A stretch of 64,000 nt of DNA from Sepioteuthis lessoniana. Taxonomy: Eukaryota; Mollusca; Cephalopoda; Myopsida; Loliginidae. The position numbers and the translations under genes are program-made. The stretch covers positions 22,501 to 86,500 of the forward strand of contig CAUZXS010004319.1 in the NCBI GenBank assembly GCA_963585895.1, written 5' to 3'. Under the pieces are notes generated by a model. That model was not told the origin of the DNA and did not search any database. It saw only the letters and a list, made by a program, of their open reading frames with translations. Each line of letters starts with the position of its first letter. Position 1 is the stretch's first letter. Positions 19,610 through 28,666 of this stretch are shown here, piece by piece.

Positions 19610-19985
19610 GAATGAGAATTAATTTTTTTATTTATTGTGGACTTTTTGTCTTCATCTTGGTAGTTTTTGTGTTGTTTCTTCTTCACTACGTTTCGGCCAA
19701 ATTTCACCTCTGGCCTTCTTCAGGTGATTAACCGCGACCTCGGATAGGAATGCTGAGTCTTATCCCCAGTAATTACTGCCTTCCATAGTTGTTGTCTATC
19801 GCACCACGTTTTTGACCAAGTAAACCTTGGGTAGGAATTGAAACCGCTATCATCTGACAATGCGGATAGAGGCGTTGAGTCTCTACGGTTCCAGGTGAGC
19901 ATTGTCAGAAGATAGCGGTTTCAATTCCTACCCAAGCCGGCCAAGATGAGGACAAAAAAGTCCGCAATAAATAAAAAATTAATTC
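19610..19985. repeat. Large two-step palindrome, Penelope-like
   Basis: Inner arms 19826-19863 and 19899-19936 are inverted repeats with 37 of 38 positions matching and a 35-nt loop. Outer arms 19612-19660 and 19942-19985 (AGAATTAATTTTTTTATTTA versus its complement; GTCTTCATCTTGG versus CCAAGATGAGGAC) are also inverted. On the right the arms abut; on the left they are separated by about 160 bp that holds the minus-strand hammerhead-like motif. An inverted pair of Penelope pseudo-LTRs is one explanation. Confidence 0.75.
19684..19723 (-). ncRNA. Second hammerhead-like core motif
   Basis: Reading minus: CACCTGAAGAAGGCC (CUGANGA core plus helix II strand), a 15-nt loop, GGCCGAAACGTAGTG. Helix II is a perfect 4-bp GGCC pair. 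It closely resembles the motif at 18848-18886 although the surrounding sequence differs. Helix III and the cleavage site are not evident. Confidence 0.35.
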
Positions 19986-20109
19986 TCAGATTAAGAAGCC
20001 TCTTCTCAAAATGACTCCAATTAAAGACAAGTTTTGGATGAACTGATAACAGAAGAATAGCGAATCAGTGTACCATTGAATCTCTGATTAACACTCAAGA
20101 GGTTGTGGA

Positions 20110-20285
20110 TTTAGAGCTTTTCATTCTCCTAGATCGGTGTCTCTAACAAGGCTAGAAAACCCAGTGTGTCCAATTATTTTACTATCTAGTGAGATTTAGA
20201 AGATACACATCTTTCTCAAGGGCATTTGCACGAAATGAAACATAAGCTCCGCCCATGATCAAAACTCGACTCGCCTTGTCGTTTT
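20110..20285 (-). mobile_element. SINE-A, old degenerate copy
   Basis: Diverged landmarks in order: TGGATTTAGAGCTTTTCATT, CTCCTAGATCGGTGTCTC, AACAAGGCTAGAAAACCCAG, CTCAAGGGCATTTGCACGAA, and a degenerate B box ATCAAAACTCG at 20259. The 3' terminus is missing. Confidence 0.5.
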
Positions 20286-20620
20286 TCATAAAAAACAAAA
20301 CAAACAAAAAAAACAAAAACAAAAACAAAAAACAATAAATATAACGAAATTACAGATGATTACAAAACAGTCCCCCAAAATAATCGCTCCTATCTGTTGC
20401 CACAGATATTACCACATATACATGAACCGCAATAACGCTGTTGGTGAGAGAGCAAATTTTCAGCAACAAAACACTGTTTTATCCGCATAATCATCAACTT
20501 TCACAATTCATTTTTCGCAAATAATGAACCGCATTTGTAAAGGGATCACTTTGAATGTAATGTCGACTATATGTCGCCTGACATTGTTTCCGAAAAGCTA
20601 GCATTCATGTCACGTGCGCT
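20286..20620. other. Unassigned interval
   Basis: A CAAAA-rich run (20295-20335) and then sequence with no recognised element or frame. Confidence 0.4.
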
Positions 20621-20623
20621 AAG

Positions 20624-20790
20624 ACCAGCCCTCCTTGAGCCTCAGGGGGCCGGGCCCCAGGCTTTAATCCTCTCCAGAGGAGCTAGGCTTATGACCTGGC
20701 GCCTAAGGCACTCCTCTTTTGGGGAATGCTGACGGGGCTCAAGGCATTTTTGGCTCCACCGAACATGTGTGGTCCTGCACACAGTTCCCA
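20624..20790 (-). repeat. Repeat F, copy 1
   Basis: Reading minus: AAAAATGCCTTGAGCCCCG, GGCGCCAGGTCATAAGCCTA, GATTAAAGCCTGGGGCCC, CCTGAGGCTCAAGGAGGGCT, GTCTTAGC. The same blocks in the same order lie at 26510-26665. GC-rich, with CTTGAGC...GCTCAAG inverted strings near both ends, so the RNA or DNA could fold. Class unknown. Confidence 0.65.
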
Positions 20791-20935
20791 CAATAAAAAA
20801 GGCCATGTGCCACACTCGCGCGTACGTGGGGCGCACTATAGATTTAATGTCAACTAGAGGAGTGCGTGGTGGCATGGCAGTTGAGGCTGAACATTCTCTC
20901 CACTGACCCATTTTTTTTTTTCATCTTCTTTCAGA

Positions 20936-21063
20936 TTACAGCTAAGCGGCAGTTTGGCAAAATGTCATCCGATATGGAAGCAATTTCGTGTCAAGGAATT
21001 GAAACCGCTATAGGATATTCCGACAAAAAATGCATCCACCGATATTCATCGATGTTTGCTTGA
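20936..21063 (+). CDS. Weak candidate exon after a strong polypyrimidine tract
   Basis: A tract of T's followed by CATCTTCTTTCAG at 20935 makes a textbook acceptor. After it the frame reads ITAKRQFGKMSSDMEAISCQ, GIETAIGYSDKKCIHRYSSM, FA and stop. However GGAATTGAAACCGCTAT in this segment also occurs inside the palindrome at 19.8-19.9 kb, which suggests repeat-derived sequence. No family recognised. Confidence 0.15.
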
Positions 21064-22034
21064 AACGGGGACCAAACCGTGGGTGGGAATAAACCAAGAC
21101 GGTGGGTAATGTATTTTAGCAGTGGCAAAATAAAGACGCGAATTGGGTCGATGAAAGATGGACTACGTGGATAACGTTTTCTTGACTACGACACCATGAT
21201 TGTTGTGAAAAGTTGGTCTGCTACGCAGGTGCAGATCTTAACTAGTACAGCATGCACTCTCTTGTTCATCGCTGGCCAAAATGCCAAATGTTTTCTGTTG
21301 ACTGCAAGATAAAAAAAAAGAGCGTTTTCAAGTTGAAAACATTCTCATTCCAACGGTGTTATTGTGATCAATGTATCTGTTGTAGCTTCCGTGGAAATCG
21401 ATTGGTGGCATTACTTTCCGTGCGACCTTCTTATTGTCTTGTATGTAAATATGGGAACTCAATTGATTTCCCAACTAAACAAAATGTTAATTTTTGACCA
21501 AAAATAGAAGAAAAAATAAATAAAATTTTAAAAATAGCCTCGAGAAATTGTGATTGTTCTATTTGTATTTTAGCATTTATTAGCCAACCGGCGCATTCGC
21601 GCTAGTTTGAGTTACTCGTACTTCGCAGATGACAATATTTGAATTGCTGCGAAAAATTTGAAGGATCAAAACCCAAAATAATTAAAAAAATCTTTTTTCC
21701 TCCAAGAATGTTAAAAATACATTTTTTTTTAGCCAAATAGAAAAATAGAAAAAAACATCTACTTTTTAAAATTTAAATTCGAGCTTACCCAAATACTATA
21801 AATAAGTGAAGAAATACAAATTTCTTTGGAAAGTATGGAGTGATTAATTACTCAACAAACAGTACGAATGGATTTTATTCCATTGCATACTCAAACTTTC
21901 AATTTATTTCTTTTGAGTGAAGCTCCTCGTACTTCTATTTCAAGAATGTGTTTAATTAAGTTTTTCTTAAATTGAGTGAATGTTTGTTTGCATAGATTTT
22001 ATTAATATTGATAATTCTGCATAAGATTACTGCT

Positions 22035-22035
<1 letters not shown>

Positions 22036-22087
<52 letters not shown>
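22036..22087. repeat. (CA)n-(TA)n microsatellite
   Basis: CA run passing into TA run inside repeat R. The paralogue at 43122-43236 has a longer microsatellite of the same composition at a different position. Confidence 0.95.
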
Positions 22088-22240
22088 CTACATATGCTTT
22101 AAGGCATGAATACATTTTCTTTTTTACATAGCGACAAACATAAACAACTCTTATGTCCCTTTTTGTTAAACTTATAATTACTGCTATATTTCAGTTCAGG
22201 TATTTTAACTATCACTATAAACTATCACTATTAATAACAT

Positions 22241-23098
22241 GCTTAGAACTTCGATCGACAAAATCAGAGAAAATGGCTTCGAGCTGACAAAGAAAAGGAG
22301 CAGAAGGTACTCCGCAAAAACAATTACCGACGCCGACTACGTCGATGACATAGCGTTACTGGCGAATACACCCAACCAAGCCGAAACACTACTGCATCGT
22401 TTGGAACGAGCCGCCGCAGGCATTGGCCTCCATGTCATTGCACACAAAACTGAAGATATGTGTTATAACCAAACAGGCGACATTTCCACACTAGACGGAA
22501 CCTCTCTGAAACTAGTAGATAAATTCACCTACCTAGGAAGCAGCGTCTCATGAACCGAAAAAGACATCGACACACGGCAAACGAAAGCATGGTCAGCTAT
22601 CGATAGGCTCTCGATCATATGGAAATCAGACCTGACCGATAAAATGAAACGCAGTTTCTTCCAGGCAGCGGTTGTATCGATACTGCTATATGGATGCACT
22701 ACTTGGACGCTAAATAAACGGCTGAAGAAGCAGCTAGACGGCAATTACACAAGAATATTGCTCGCAATATTGAACAAGTCCTGGTGACAATACCCCACAA
22801 GGCACCAACTATACGGCCACCTGTCTCCCATCACGAAAACTATACAAGTTAGATGAACTAGACACGCAGGACACTGCTGGAGAAGCAAGGACGAACTCAT
22901 CAGCAATGTACTCCTATGGACCCCCGCATATGGCCAAGCAAAAGCAGGACGACCAGCTCGAACATACATACAGCAGCTATGTGAGGATATGGGATGTAGC
23001 CCTGAAGATCTGCCAGAAGCGATGAATGATAGGGAGAAATGACGAGAGAGGGTCAGGGATATCCGTGCTAGTGGCACGACATGATGATGATGATGATG
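22241..23098 (+). mobile_element. RTE-type LINE fragment 3, with target duplication and empty site
   Basis: 5'-truncated insertion with the frame 22239-22553: LTKKRSRRYSAKTITDADYV, DDIALLANTP (YVDD in place of YADD), RAAAGIGLHVIAHKTEDMCY, LVDKFTYLGSSVS, then a stop. It then continues WSAIDRLSIIWKSDLTDKMK, VSILLYGCTTWTLNKRL, RTRHAGHCWRSKDELI and ERVRDIRASGT. It ends in (GAT)n. ATTAATAACAT flanks both sides (about 22230-22240 and 23099-23109). The paralogous repeat near 42.9-43.0 kb lacks the insertion. Confidence 0.85.
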
Positions 23099-23430
23099 AT
23101 TAATAACATTATCTTTGCTTAAAAGAAAATATTTTGTAATGCTTTTTTTTTGGCAAACTTTTCACTCAATTTAAAGAAATTAAATTTATAAATTTGTAGA
23201 TTAGAGTTTCATTTAATCATTTTACCTCTTTCCGTTACATAATTATCTCGACCACATAGCAAACTAATAAGATTTTTCTCTTATTTTTCTCTTGGAAGCT
23301 TTTAAAGCCGTATCGGAATATTTGCTCTTGTCTACTGGATGAATTTGCATTGTCATAAGGGAAAGACGTAAATGTTTGCCATAGCGACAGAGAAAAAAGC
23401 CGGACCATTGACGTTTTTTTTTTGTTCGAC

Positions 23431-23690
23431 ATGGTTTTGTTTTGTTTCTTTGTTTAATGCCATATCAAACTCCATGGCTTATTTAATGCCAAAGCCATCC
23501 CCGTAGAAGGACAGAAAGTGGTACTATTTAACCCATAGCTATGTGTGTGTGTGTGTGTGTGTGTGTGATAAGGAGGCTCATGCCTTTAACGAGGATATTT
23601 GTGGGAAAGTGAAGGTAATAACACGAGGGCTTGAACTCACCGACTACGTTGTCGGTGTTCAGTACATTAGCAACTATGACAGTGGGACTT
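23431..23690 (-). mobile_element. SINE-B, copy 4
   Basis: Tail complement TTTAATGCCATATCAAACTC at 23453, ATGGCTTATTTAATGCCAAAGCC, body ACTATTTAACCCATAGCTA, a (TG)n run at 23542-23568 replacing part of the body, then AAAGTGAAGGTAATAACACG and the B box GGGCTTGAACTC near 23627. Confidence 0.7.
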
Positions 23691-23824
23691 TCTCGAAATG
23701 CCTTAGGAAGAAGACGTGTGTTTTGTCCGTTTGTGAACATGTCTTTTACGACTCTCGTGCCATTAGCATAGGTACATTATGCGCCTGATACAACCAAATA
23801 ACATTTGCTGAGAATGTAATTTCC

Positions 23825-23966
23825 CAGCAACCCCGGCACTGTCAGGATGTGACACTTTGTCACTTTTCAAGTGCAGTACAGCTGGTTTGAATTCAAAGAC
23901 TTCCTTCTTAACTGCTTGCCTAATCAACGGCAAGAGAACTCAGTTTGTCTTAATATTTATCCATAA
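23825..23966 (-). mobile_element. SINE-A, 3' half
   Basis: Diverged 3' half: GCACTGTCAGGATGTGACAC, GTACAGCTGGTTTGAATTCA, CTTAACTGCTTGCCTAATCA, GAACTCAGTTTGTC. The head is missing. Confidence 0.55.
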
Positions 23967-24103
23967 AACACAACCATTTAATTGGGCACAAACAAATGAT
24001 TAGTATTGAATAAAACGATTTGTATTAGATAGCTATACTTGAAACCATTTGACTGGGTTCAAACGAATAGGCTAAAACTAATAAAATGTTACCCACTATT
24101 CGT

Positions 24104-24111
24104 CAAGAAAT

Positions 24112-24154
<43 letters not shown>

Positions 24155-24160
24155 AGAAAT

Positions 24161-24218
<58 letters not shown>
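24104..24218. repeat. (TA)n microsatellites
   Basis: Two long TA runs separated by AAATAAAAGAAATCCT. The 74-residue plus frame (YIYIYI...) is the translated repeat. Confidence 0.95.
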
Positions 24219-24221
<3 letters not shown>

Positions 24222-24224
<3 letters not shown>

Positions 24225-24378
24225 TTACCAACCCCTCCGCTCGGGCAGGATATGACATAATTTTTAAGCGGAGTTTAACAGGTTTGAATTCAGAGTTTTC
24301 CTTCTCCTAGACTAGTTGCCTCACCAAGACTGAAGAACCTAGTCTACCCGACTATTTTACCCATAGCTGGAGGGACAA
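24222..24378 (-). mobile_element. SINE-A, 3' part
   Basis: Complement of the 3' half from TATTTACCAACCCCTCCGCT through AGCGGAGTTTAACAGG, AGACTAGTTGCCTCACCAAG, to TTACCCATAGCTGGAGGGA. It is flanked by TA runs. Confidence 0.75.
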
Positions 24379-24420
24379 TATATATATATATATGTTACCC
24401 ACTATTCGTCGAGAAATCCT

Positions 24421-24469
<49 letters not shown>

Positions 24470-24515
24470 AAATCCTCAGTGTTTGATATGCCATAAAAAA
24501 AAAAAACCAAACTTT

Positions 24516-25050
24516 TTTATTTTTCCAGGTAAGATTTTCTTCGAGATTTCATCATTTTTCTTCAATTGAAACAACAAAAAATGTCTTTATCCAATCAATA
24601 TGTGTATTGCCTTGAATATAAAATGAATACCTTTTCTTTTAAGTTATGAAGAAATTTAATATTAAACAAAAAGTAAGACAAATTCTCAATTCTAAAAAAA
24701 AGATTAAAAAGCTTTTTTTGTTTCATGTTAGGCTACCATCATTTTAAACACTCATTAGTATTTTAATAATCTACCGAGAGTAACCACGTTTTTAATTTTT
24801 CATTTATTGCATGTAAAAAAATCTAGAGCAAGAATCATCAGATTGCTGACTACTTTCGTTACAATTTTTACATAAAATAAACGTTGTCACCTATTTCCAT
24901 GCGTCACAAATGCTTCGAGTACATCTTTTCTATCAATCTTATGTCTTTTTTAAAAAAAGTTTTATTTTATGTTTAATGATATTTTGTTGATTTGTGTTAG
25001 AAAGGATGGATTCGGGTCTTTACCGGAATAACATCGCAAGGTAAAATAAA
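24516..25050. other. AT-rich interval without recognised element
   Basis: No frame or repeat shared with the rest of the window was seen, apart from an oligo-T and oligo-A texture. Confidence 0.4.
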
Positions 25051-25054
25051 AACA

Positions 25055-25133
25055 GCCTCGACCAGGTTTCGAACACGAGTCATCAATTCCATTAGATAGG
25101 ACAATAACTATTACGCTACGCCCACCTCCAAGT
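25055..25133 (-). mobile_element. SINE-A head fragment
   Basis: Complement of a tRNA-like head: B box region CCAGGTTTCGAACACG, then CATTAGATAGGACAATAACT, then ACGCTACGCCCACC. Confidence 0.5.
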
Positions 25134-25167
25134 AGGTAAAATGAACTTGTTTTTATTACCATTACAC

Positions 25168-25279
25168 ATTGTCTTCACTGGTCCCGTAACCTGGCTTGGC
25201 TATGAGGTCGCTACGCATGTAATGTGGACAGGAATAGTCTAGTGGAGCCCATCCCTCTTCAGATTATATCCACCACCTT
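25168..25279 (+). repeat. Repeat J, copy 1
   Basis: TGTCTTCACTGG(T)CCCGTA.CCTGG, ACGCATGTAATGTGGACAGG, AGTCTAGTGGAGCCCATCC. The same order occurs at 27640-27745 (TGTCTTCACTGGATCCGTAG, GTTGCATGTCTTCGGCAG, CCAGGCGGAGCCCATCC). Both copies lie next to SINE-A sequence, so this may be part of a longer SINE-A-related element. Confidence 0.6.
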
Positions 25280-25385
25280 TACTGAATGACCCACTAATGT
25301 GTATAGATAATGTGTATAAATACAAGGGTCATTCAAAAGGTTCTAAGCCTCACACAGGAGTCGAAAAAACAAGACAGATTTTTCG

Positions 25386-26489
25386 CTATTTATCAATATA
25401 GTCACCCTTGATATTAATACACTTGGTCCAACAAGGCTCAAGCATTGCAATTCCATCATGGAAGAAGGCGACATCCTGGTTCTCCGAAAACTTCTTCATA
25501 GCACATATAACCTCATCATTGTTTCCAACATGACGACCACGTAGTTGGGCTTTGAGCTTAGAAAACAAGAAGAATGGTAAGAATAAAGTAACCCAAAATA
25601 GAGTCATATAGCAAACAACAACACAACATAAATTACCTTGAAGGCGCCTGTGGTGTAATGGTTATCGTCATAGGAAATGGACACGGTGACATGAGTTCAA
25701 ATCCTGGACAAGACTGATTACATTTCACATTGCACTAATACCCTTGGGAAAGGTATGAATCCAATTATTCTCCCTCCAGCTATGGGTAAATAGTAGGGCA
25801 GACTAGGTTCTGCAGCCTTGGTTAGGCAACTAGTCTAGGAGAAGGAAAAACTCTGAATTCAAACCTGTTAAACTCCGCTTAAAAATTGACCTTGTGTCAT
25901 ATCCTGCCCGAGCGGAGGGGTTGGTAAATAGTACCCTTGTTGGCTGCTTCTCCTACTGCAATCTGTGCAGTGTGAACGTGTGCGTTATCCTGGAGCAAGA
26001 GAATACCTGCGCTCAGAATTTCTCTGAGTTTCGACTTGATTGTTTCCTTCAGTTGTCTTTATTCTGGTGCGTAGTAATATCTATTAAGTTTTCCCTATTT
26101 ACAAGAAGCCTATCATGATTACGCGTTCAGAATCTCCACCCCCGCGCTAAAGACAGAAGTCATCACCCTGCTAACAGACCCAGTCTGCTTGAACCTCTTC
26201 GAAGGGGAGAACCAGAGTATTTCCACTGTTATACCCAGGTTCTATCTTGAGTTAAAAATTTACGGTGGAAATTTTTAGGGTTAGACTGGAAGTGAGACAG
26301 AAGTATCCTGGAAATTTTAACCCTTTTCAGCTTAAGCTTTGGCGATAGCATTCTTACCAGAGCAACTTGCCATCTGATCCGCTTGAAGCCTTTATGCCGA
26401 CTATCTTTCTCGGTATTTGTCGAGCACTTCACGTATGCAAGAGTATAGCACATGGCCTTTTTTATTTTTGAAACCAGGCACAAGACCAT
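25386..26489 (-). pseudogene. Mariner transposase pseudogene (catalytic domain)
   Basis: Minus blocks in order: LSPKLKLKRVKISRILLSHF, NPKNFHRKFLTQDRTWV (the DETW block, with E replaced by R), ERVIMIGFL, ILLLQDNAHVHTAQIAVGEA (second catalytic Asp), then the SINE-A insertion. Next come FSKLKAQLRGRHVGNNDEVI, ENQDVAFFHDGIAMLEPCWT and KCINIKGDYIDK, the standard mariner C-terminus, before the stop at 25386. Multiple stops and frameshifts separate the blocks. Inactive. Confidence 0.8.
25641..25930 (+). mobile_element. SINE-A, full-length, inside mariner
   Basis: Complete: GGCGCCTGTGGTGTAATGG (A box), GAGTTCAAATCCTGGAC (B box), CACTAATACCCTTGGGAAAG, TATGGGTAAATAGTAGGGCA, AAACTCCGCTTAAAAATTGA, CCTGCCCGAGCGGAGGGG, TTGGTAAATA. 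It splits the mariner transposase just after the second catalytic Asp block. Flanks TACCTTG and TACCCTTG suggest a short target duplication. Confidence 0.85.
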
Positions 26490-26494
26490 AGCCC

Positions 26495-26690
26495 CAAGAC
26501 ACCTGGCAGTTCCAAAAATGCCTTGAGCCCAGTCTGCATTACCCTAACAGAGGGGCGTATCAGGTGCCAAGCGATAAACCTAGCCCCTTCCGGAAAGGGT
26601 TAAAGCCTGGGGGACGGTCCCCTGAAGCTCAAGGAGAGCTAGTCTCAGCCGTAAGACGCGAATGCTGGCCCTCCCCAGCATCTGCGTCAG
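26495..26690 (+). repeat. Repeat F, copy 2
   Basis: AAAATGCCTTGAGCCCAG, GTATCAGGTGCCAAGCGATA, CCTAGCCCCTTCCGGAAAGG, TTAAAGCCTGGGGGACGG, CCTGAAGCTCAAGGAGAGCT, GTCTCAGC. Colinear with 20624-20790 in the opposite orientation. Confidence 0.65.
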
Positions 26691-26948
26691 GTAGCCTCGA
26701 CCGACTGCCGCCAGAGCCCAGACACACTCGACTTAATCTGCGTACTGGCACAGGAAAATATCGCTTTGACACGTGCCATCTTTCCTCCAATCAGCGGCTT
26801 TCATATTCAAATCATAATGTCGGTCGTTTTTTTGCGCGAAATCAGTCAGGTTTGGGGAAGGGGCAGTCTTGTTTAGACTCGTCTTACTGTCTGACATTTA
26901 TTAGCAGTCTGTTGTTATACTTGGGTTGGTTGGGTTGTAATGTCTCGT

Positions 26949-26955
<7 letters not shown>
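26690..26955 (+). promoter_or_regulatory. CCAAT-containing, promoter-like stretch
   Basis: TTTCCTCCAATCAGCGGCTT contains a CCAATCAG box of NF-Y type at ~26787, followed by CATATTCAAATCATAATG, a GCGCGAAA string and a GGGGAAGGGGC box. This follows repeat F directly, so it could be the regulatory part of that repeat or of a solo LTR. No transcription start can be assigned. Confidence 0.25.

Positions 26956-27006
<51 letters not shown>
26954..27006. repeat. (TA)n microsatellite
   Basis: Pure TA run. Confidence 0.95.
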
Positions 27007-27008
<2 letters not shown>

Positions 27009-27011
27009 TAG

Positions 27012-27205
27012 CCTTGTTGGCAAGACTTAAAATACGCCGAGTGTATCCAGTGTCATACCCGGGACACCCGAAAAGGATGTCCCGAGTATGATACTAAACT
27101 GTATCTGATGGCGAGGCTCAAGTTCTGGAGATCTGTGGAGTGTATCGTACTCTTTCATTTCAATTACTTCCAGGTCCACTCTGCCTCGGAGTGGTAGTGC
27201 ATGTC
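27012..27205 (+). mobile_element. H element, copy 6 (5' body only)
   Basis: CTTAAAATACGCCGAGTGTA, ACTAAACTGTATCTGATGGC, GAGGCTCAAGTTCTGGAGAT, CTCGGAGTGGTAGTGC. The segment CCGGGACACCCGAAAAGGAT-GTCCCG repeats the GTCCCGG motif in inverted form, so a small fold-back replaces the usual GACACTCGTTGGGG region. Confidence 0.65.
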
Positions 27206-27265
27206 TTGGAAAAAATTATACTATTAATCAAAATATTTTATAATATTTCATTTTAGTCTATTTTA

Positions 27266-27332
27266 TTTTATTTAATAGCTTAACATTCTGGCTTCATTTA
27301 ATGAAGCCATAATATTTAGCTATTAAATAAAA
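27266..27332. repeat. Strong short hairpin
   Basis: Outer arms TTTTATTTAATAGCT (27266-27280) and AGCTATTAAATAAAA (27318-27332) are perfectly complementary over 15 bp. Inner arms TGGCTTCAT and ATGAAGCCA (27289-27309) close on a 3-nt loop, with a mismatched bubble of 8 nt between the two stems. Function unknown. Confidence 0.85.
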
Positions 27333-27639
27333 AAAACGTTTTGCGTATTATCTGACATTAGTTTACTCACGGCTAAATAAAATAAAACCAAGGTGAACAT
27401 TCTCTGTTTTAGCTAATACCATATTTCATTGCCAGATCCTATATATCTTAGCGTTCTCGTTATCAACTAATTTAAAAAAAAAAATAGAACGAACTTTCTC
27501 ACGTCAAGTGCTTCCGTTTTTGTTTTTATTTTTATTTTTTATAAACGCCTGGCTTTTTTTGCCAAATCTTTGTCATTCAAGACCAGAGCTCAGTTGTAAG
27601 TATAGACATACGTATTTCCGGTTGATTCGGCTTTTCTGC

Positions 27640-27745
27640 TATGTCTTCACTGGATCCGTAGCCTGGTTTGGTCGCAGGCTGGGGTACTCATGTTGCATGT
27701 CTTCGGCAGAAATAGCCAGGCGGAGCCCATCCTTCTCCAGGTACT
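27640..27745 (+). repeat. Repeat J, copy 2
   Basis: Colinear with 25168-25279, ending CGGAGCCCATCC(T)TCTCCAG immediately before a SINE-A fragment. Confidence 0.6.
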
Positions 27746-27968
27746 GATTTTGAATTCAGTGTTTTCCTTTTCCTAGATCAGTTGCCCTACCAAGGTTTAA
27801 GAGTCGAGTCTGCCCTACTATTTACCCACAGTAGGAAGGAGAAATACTTGGATTCATACGTATTAGATTCAGGCATATTAGCGCAATGGGAATCGTAAAC
27901 ATTCTCGTTCAGGATTTGAAACCGGGTAGCAGAGTCCACTTCTTACGGCTATAACCGTTTTCTAAGAG
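27746..27968 (-). mobile_element. SINE-A, diverged copy
   Basis: GAATTCAGTGTTTTCCTTTT, CTAGATCAGTTGCCCTACCA, CTACTATTTACCCACAG, CTTGGATTCATACGTATTAG, and the B-box complement CAGGATTTGAAACCGGG at about 27914. The 3' terminus is missing. Confidence 0.65.
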
Positions 27969-28035
27969 CGTTTCCATTACACACTTATTAACTTATATAT
28001 TTGGTTTTCCATCCATGAAATTGTTAACTTATAAG

Positions 28036-28640
28036 GATGGTTGTTTGGTTGTTGGTTGGCTGTTTTTTTTTCATTTATCAACCTTTGTAGGTTATTTAGT
28101 GCCAAATCCATTTTTATAAAAATGATCAGTTTTATTTCAAACAATTTAGTACACAGCATTAGTACACAGTTTAATAGTGAAAAACATTTCTATTTGAAGC
28201 TATTCAGTTTATTCAAACAGTTCTATTTCAAAAAATTCAGTTTAGCATAATTACACAGTTCAAACATCAAAACAGTTCTATTTCAAGTAATTCATTTTAG
28301 CATAGGTACGTAGTTTAGTTCTATTTAACCCATTGATAGGACCCTCTCAGGTGCTACCATTCCGGGCCAGAGTGGACCCGGGAGTGATGGTAATGAATCA
28401 ACATTCCCCAGAGCTCCAACAATACTAGGACCTCACCATCAGATTATTTAGTGTCATATCCAGGACACTCGTGGGGGCTCTTACCCGTCTGCAGAGGTGC
28501 AGTCTGAGTTTTCTACAGCCCCAGCCACTTTGGCAAAAGTTATAAGATTGTTCTGCCATTCCAGATCAGAGTGGAGTTGGGAGTAATGGCAATAAAGGGG
28601 TACTCTAATATCATATCAGGTACACATTAGTTTTTGAGTC
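28036..28640 (-). mobile_element. P element, copy 8, plus extra body fragment
   Basis: Tail complement TTTATCAACCTTTGTAGG at 28074, minisatellite 28130-28320, and body to CCCCAGCCACTTTGG at 28537. A second, shorter body fragment follows (28555-28630: CCATTCCAGATCAGAGTGGA, AGTAATGGCAATAAAGGGG). Confidence 0.7.
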
Positions 28641-28666
28641 ACGTAGAACTGATTGCTCAGAGTTTC

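Larger units (their letters stand above)
21440..23230. repeat. Repeat R, copy 1 (with RTE insertion)
   Basis: Shares a diverged backbone with 42305-43120: ATTTATTAG..CC..(C/T)GGCGCATTCGCGC, ACTTCGCAGA(T/C)GACAATATTTGA, TTGCTGC(G/A)AAAAA, (T/C)TTTTGAGT(G/A)AA, TGAATGTTTGTTT, and after the RTE insert TTTCACTCA(A/T)TTTAAA.AA(A/T)TTAAATT(T/C)ATAAATTTGTA. AT-rich and non-coding. I cannot assign a class; it could be a segmental duplication or an old transposon. Confidence 0.6.
23967..24515 (+). mobile_element. P element fragment, copy 7 (minisatellite plus tail)
   Basis: Minisatellite units with ACTTGAAACCATTTGACTGG (24029), then TA runs carrying the unit GTTACCCACTATTCGTC(A/G)AG twice (24088 and 24394), a TG run, and the tail GTTTGATATGCCATAAAAAA at 24480. 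A SINE-A fragment interrupts the TA-rich part. Confidence 0.6.
25321..26490 (-). mobile_element. Mariner-like transposon with nested SINE-A
   Basis: The left terminus is TACAAGGGTCATTCAAAAGG at 25321. The transposase reads minus from about 26490 to 25386 and is interrupted by a SINE-A at 25641-25930. The right terminus is missing because repeat F sequence begins near 26495. This belongs to a different mariner subfamily from the copies at 0.4 and 11.6 kb. Confidence 0.75.

Noticed and set aside
22529-22744. Minus frame of 71 residues and similar frames opposite RTE copies
   Set aside because: Antisense shadows of recognisable RTE reverse-transcriptase sequence.
25650-25710. Functional tRNA genes at SINE-A and SINE-B heads
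   Set aside because: A and B boxes are present but acceptor stems do not close and copies are dispersed with target duplications.
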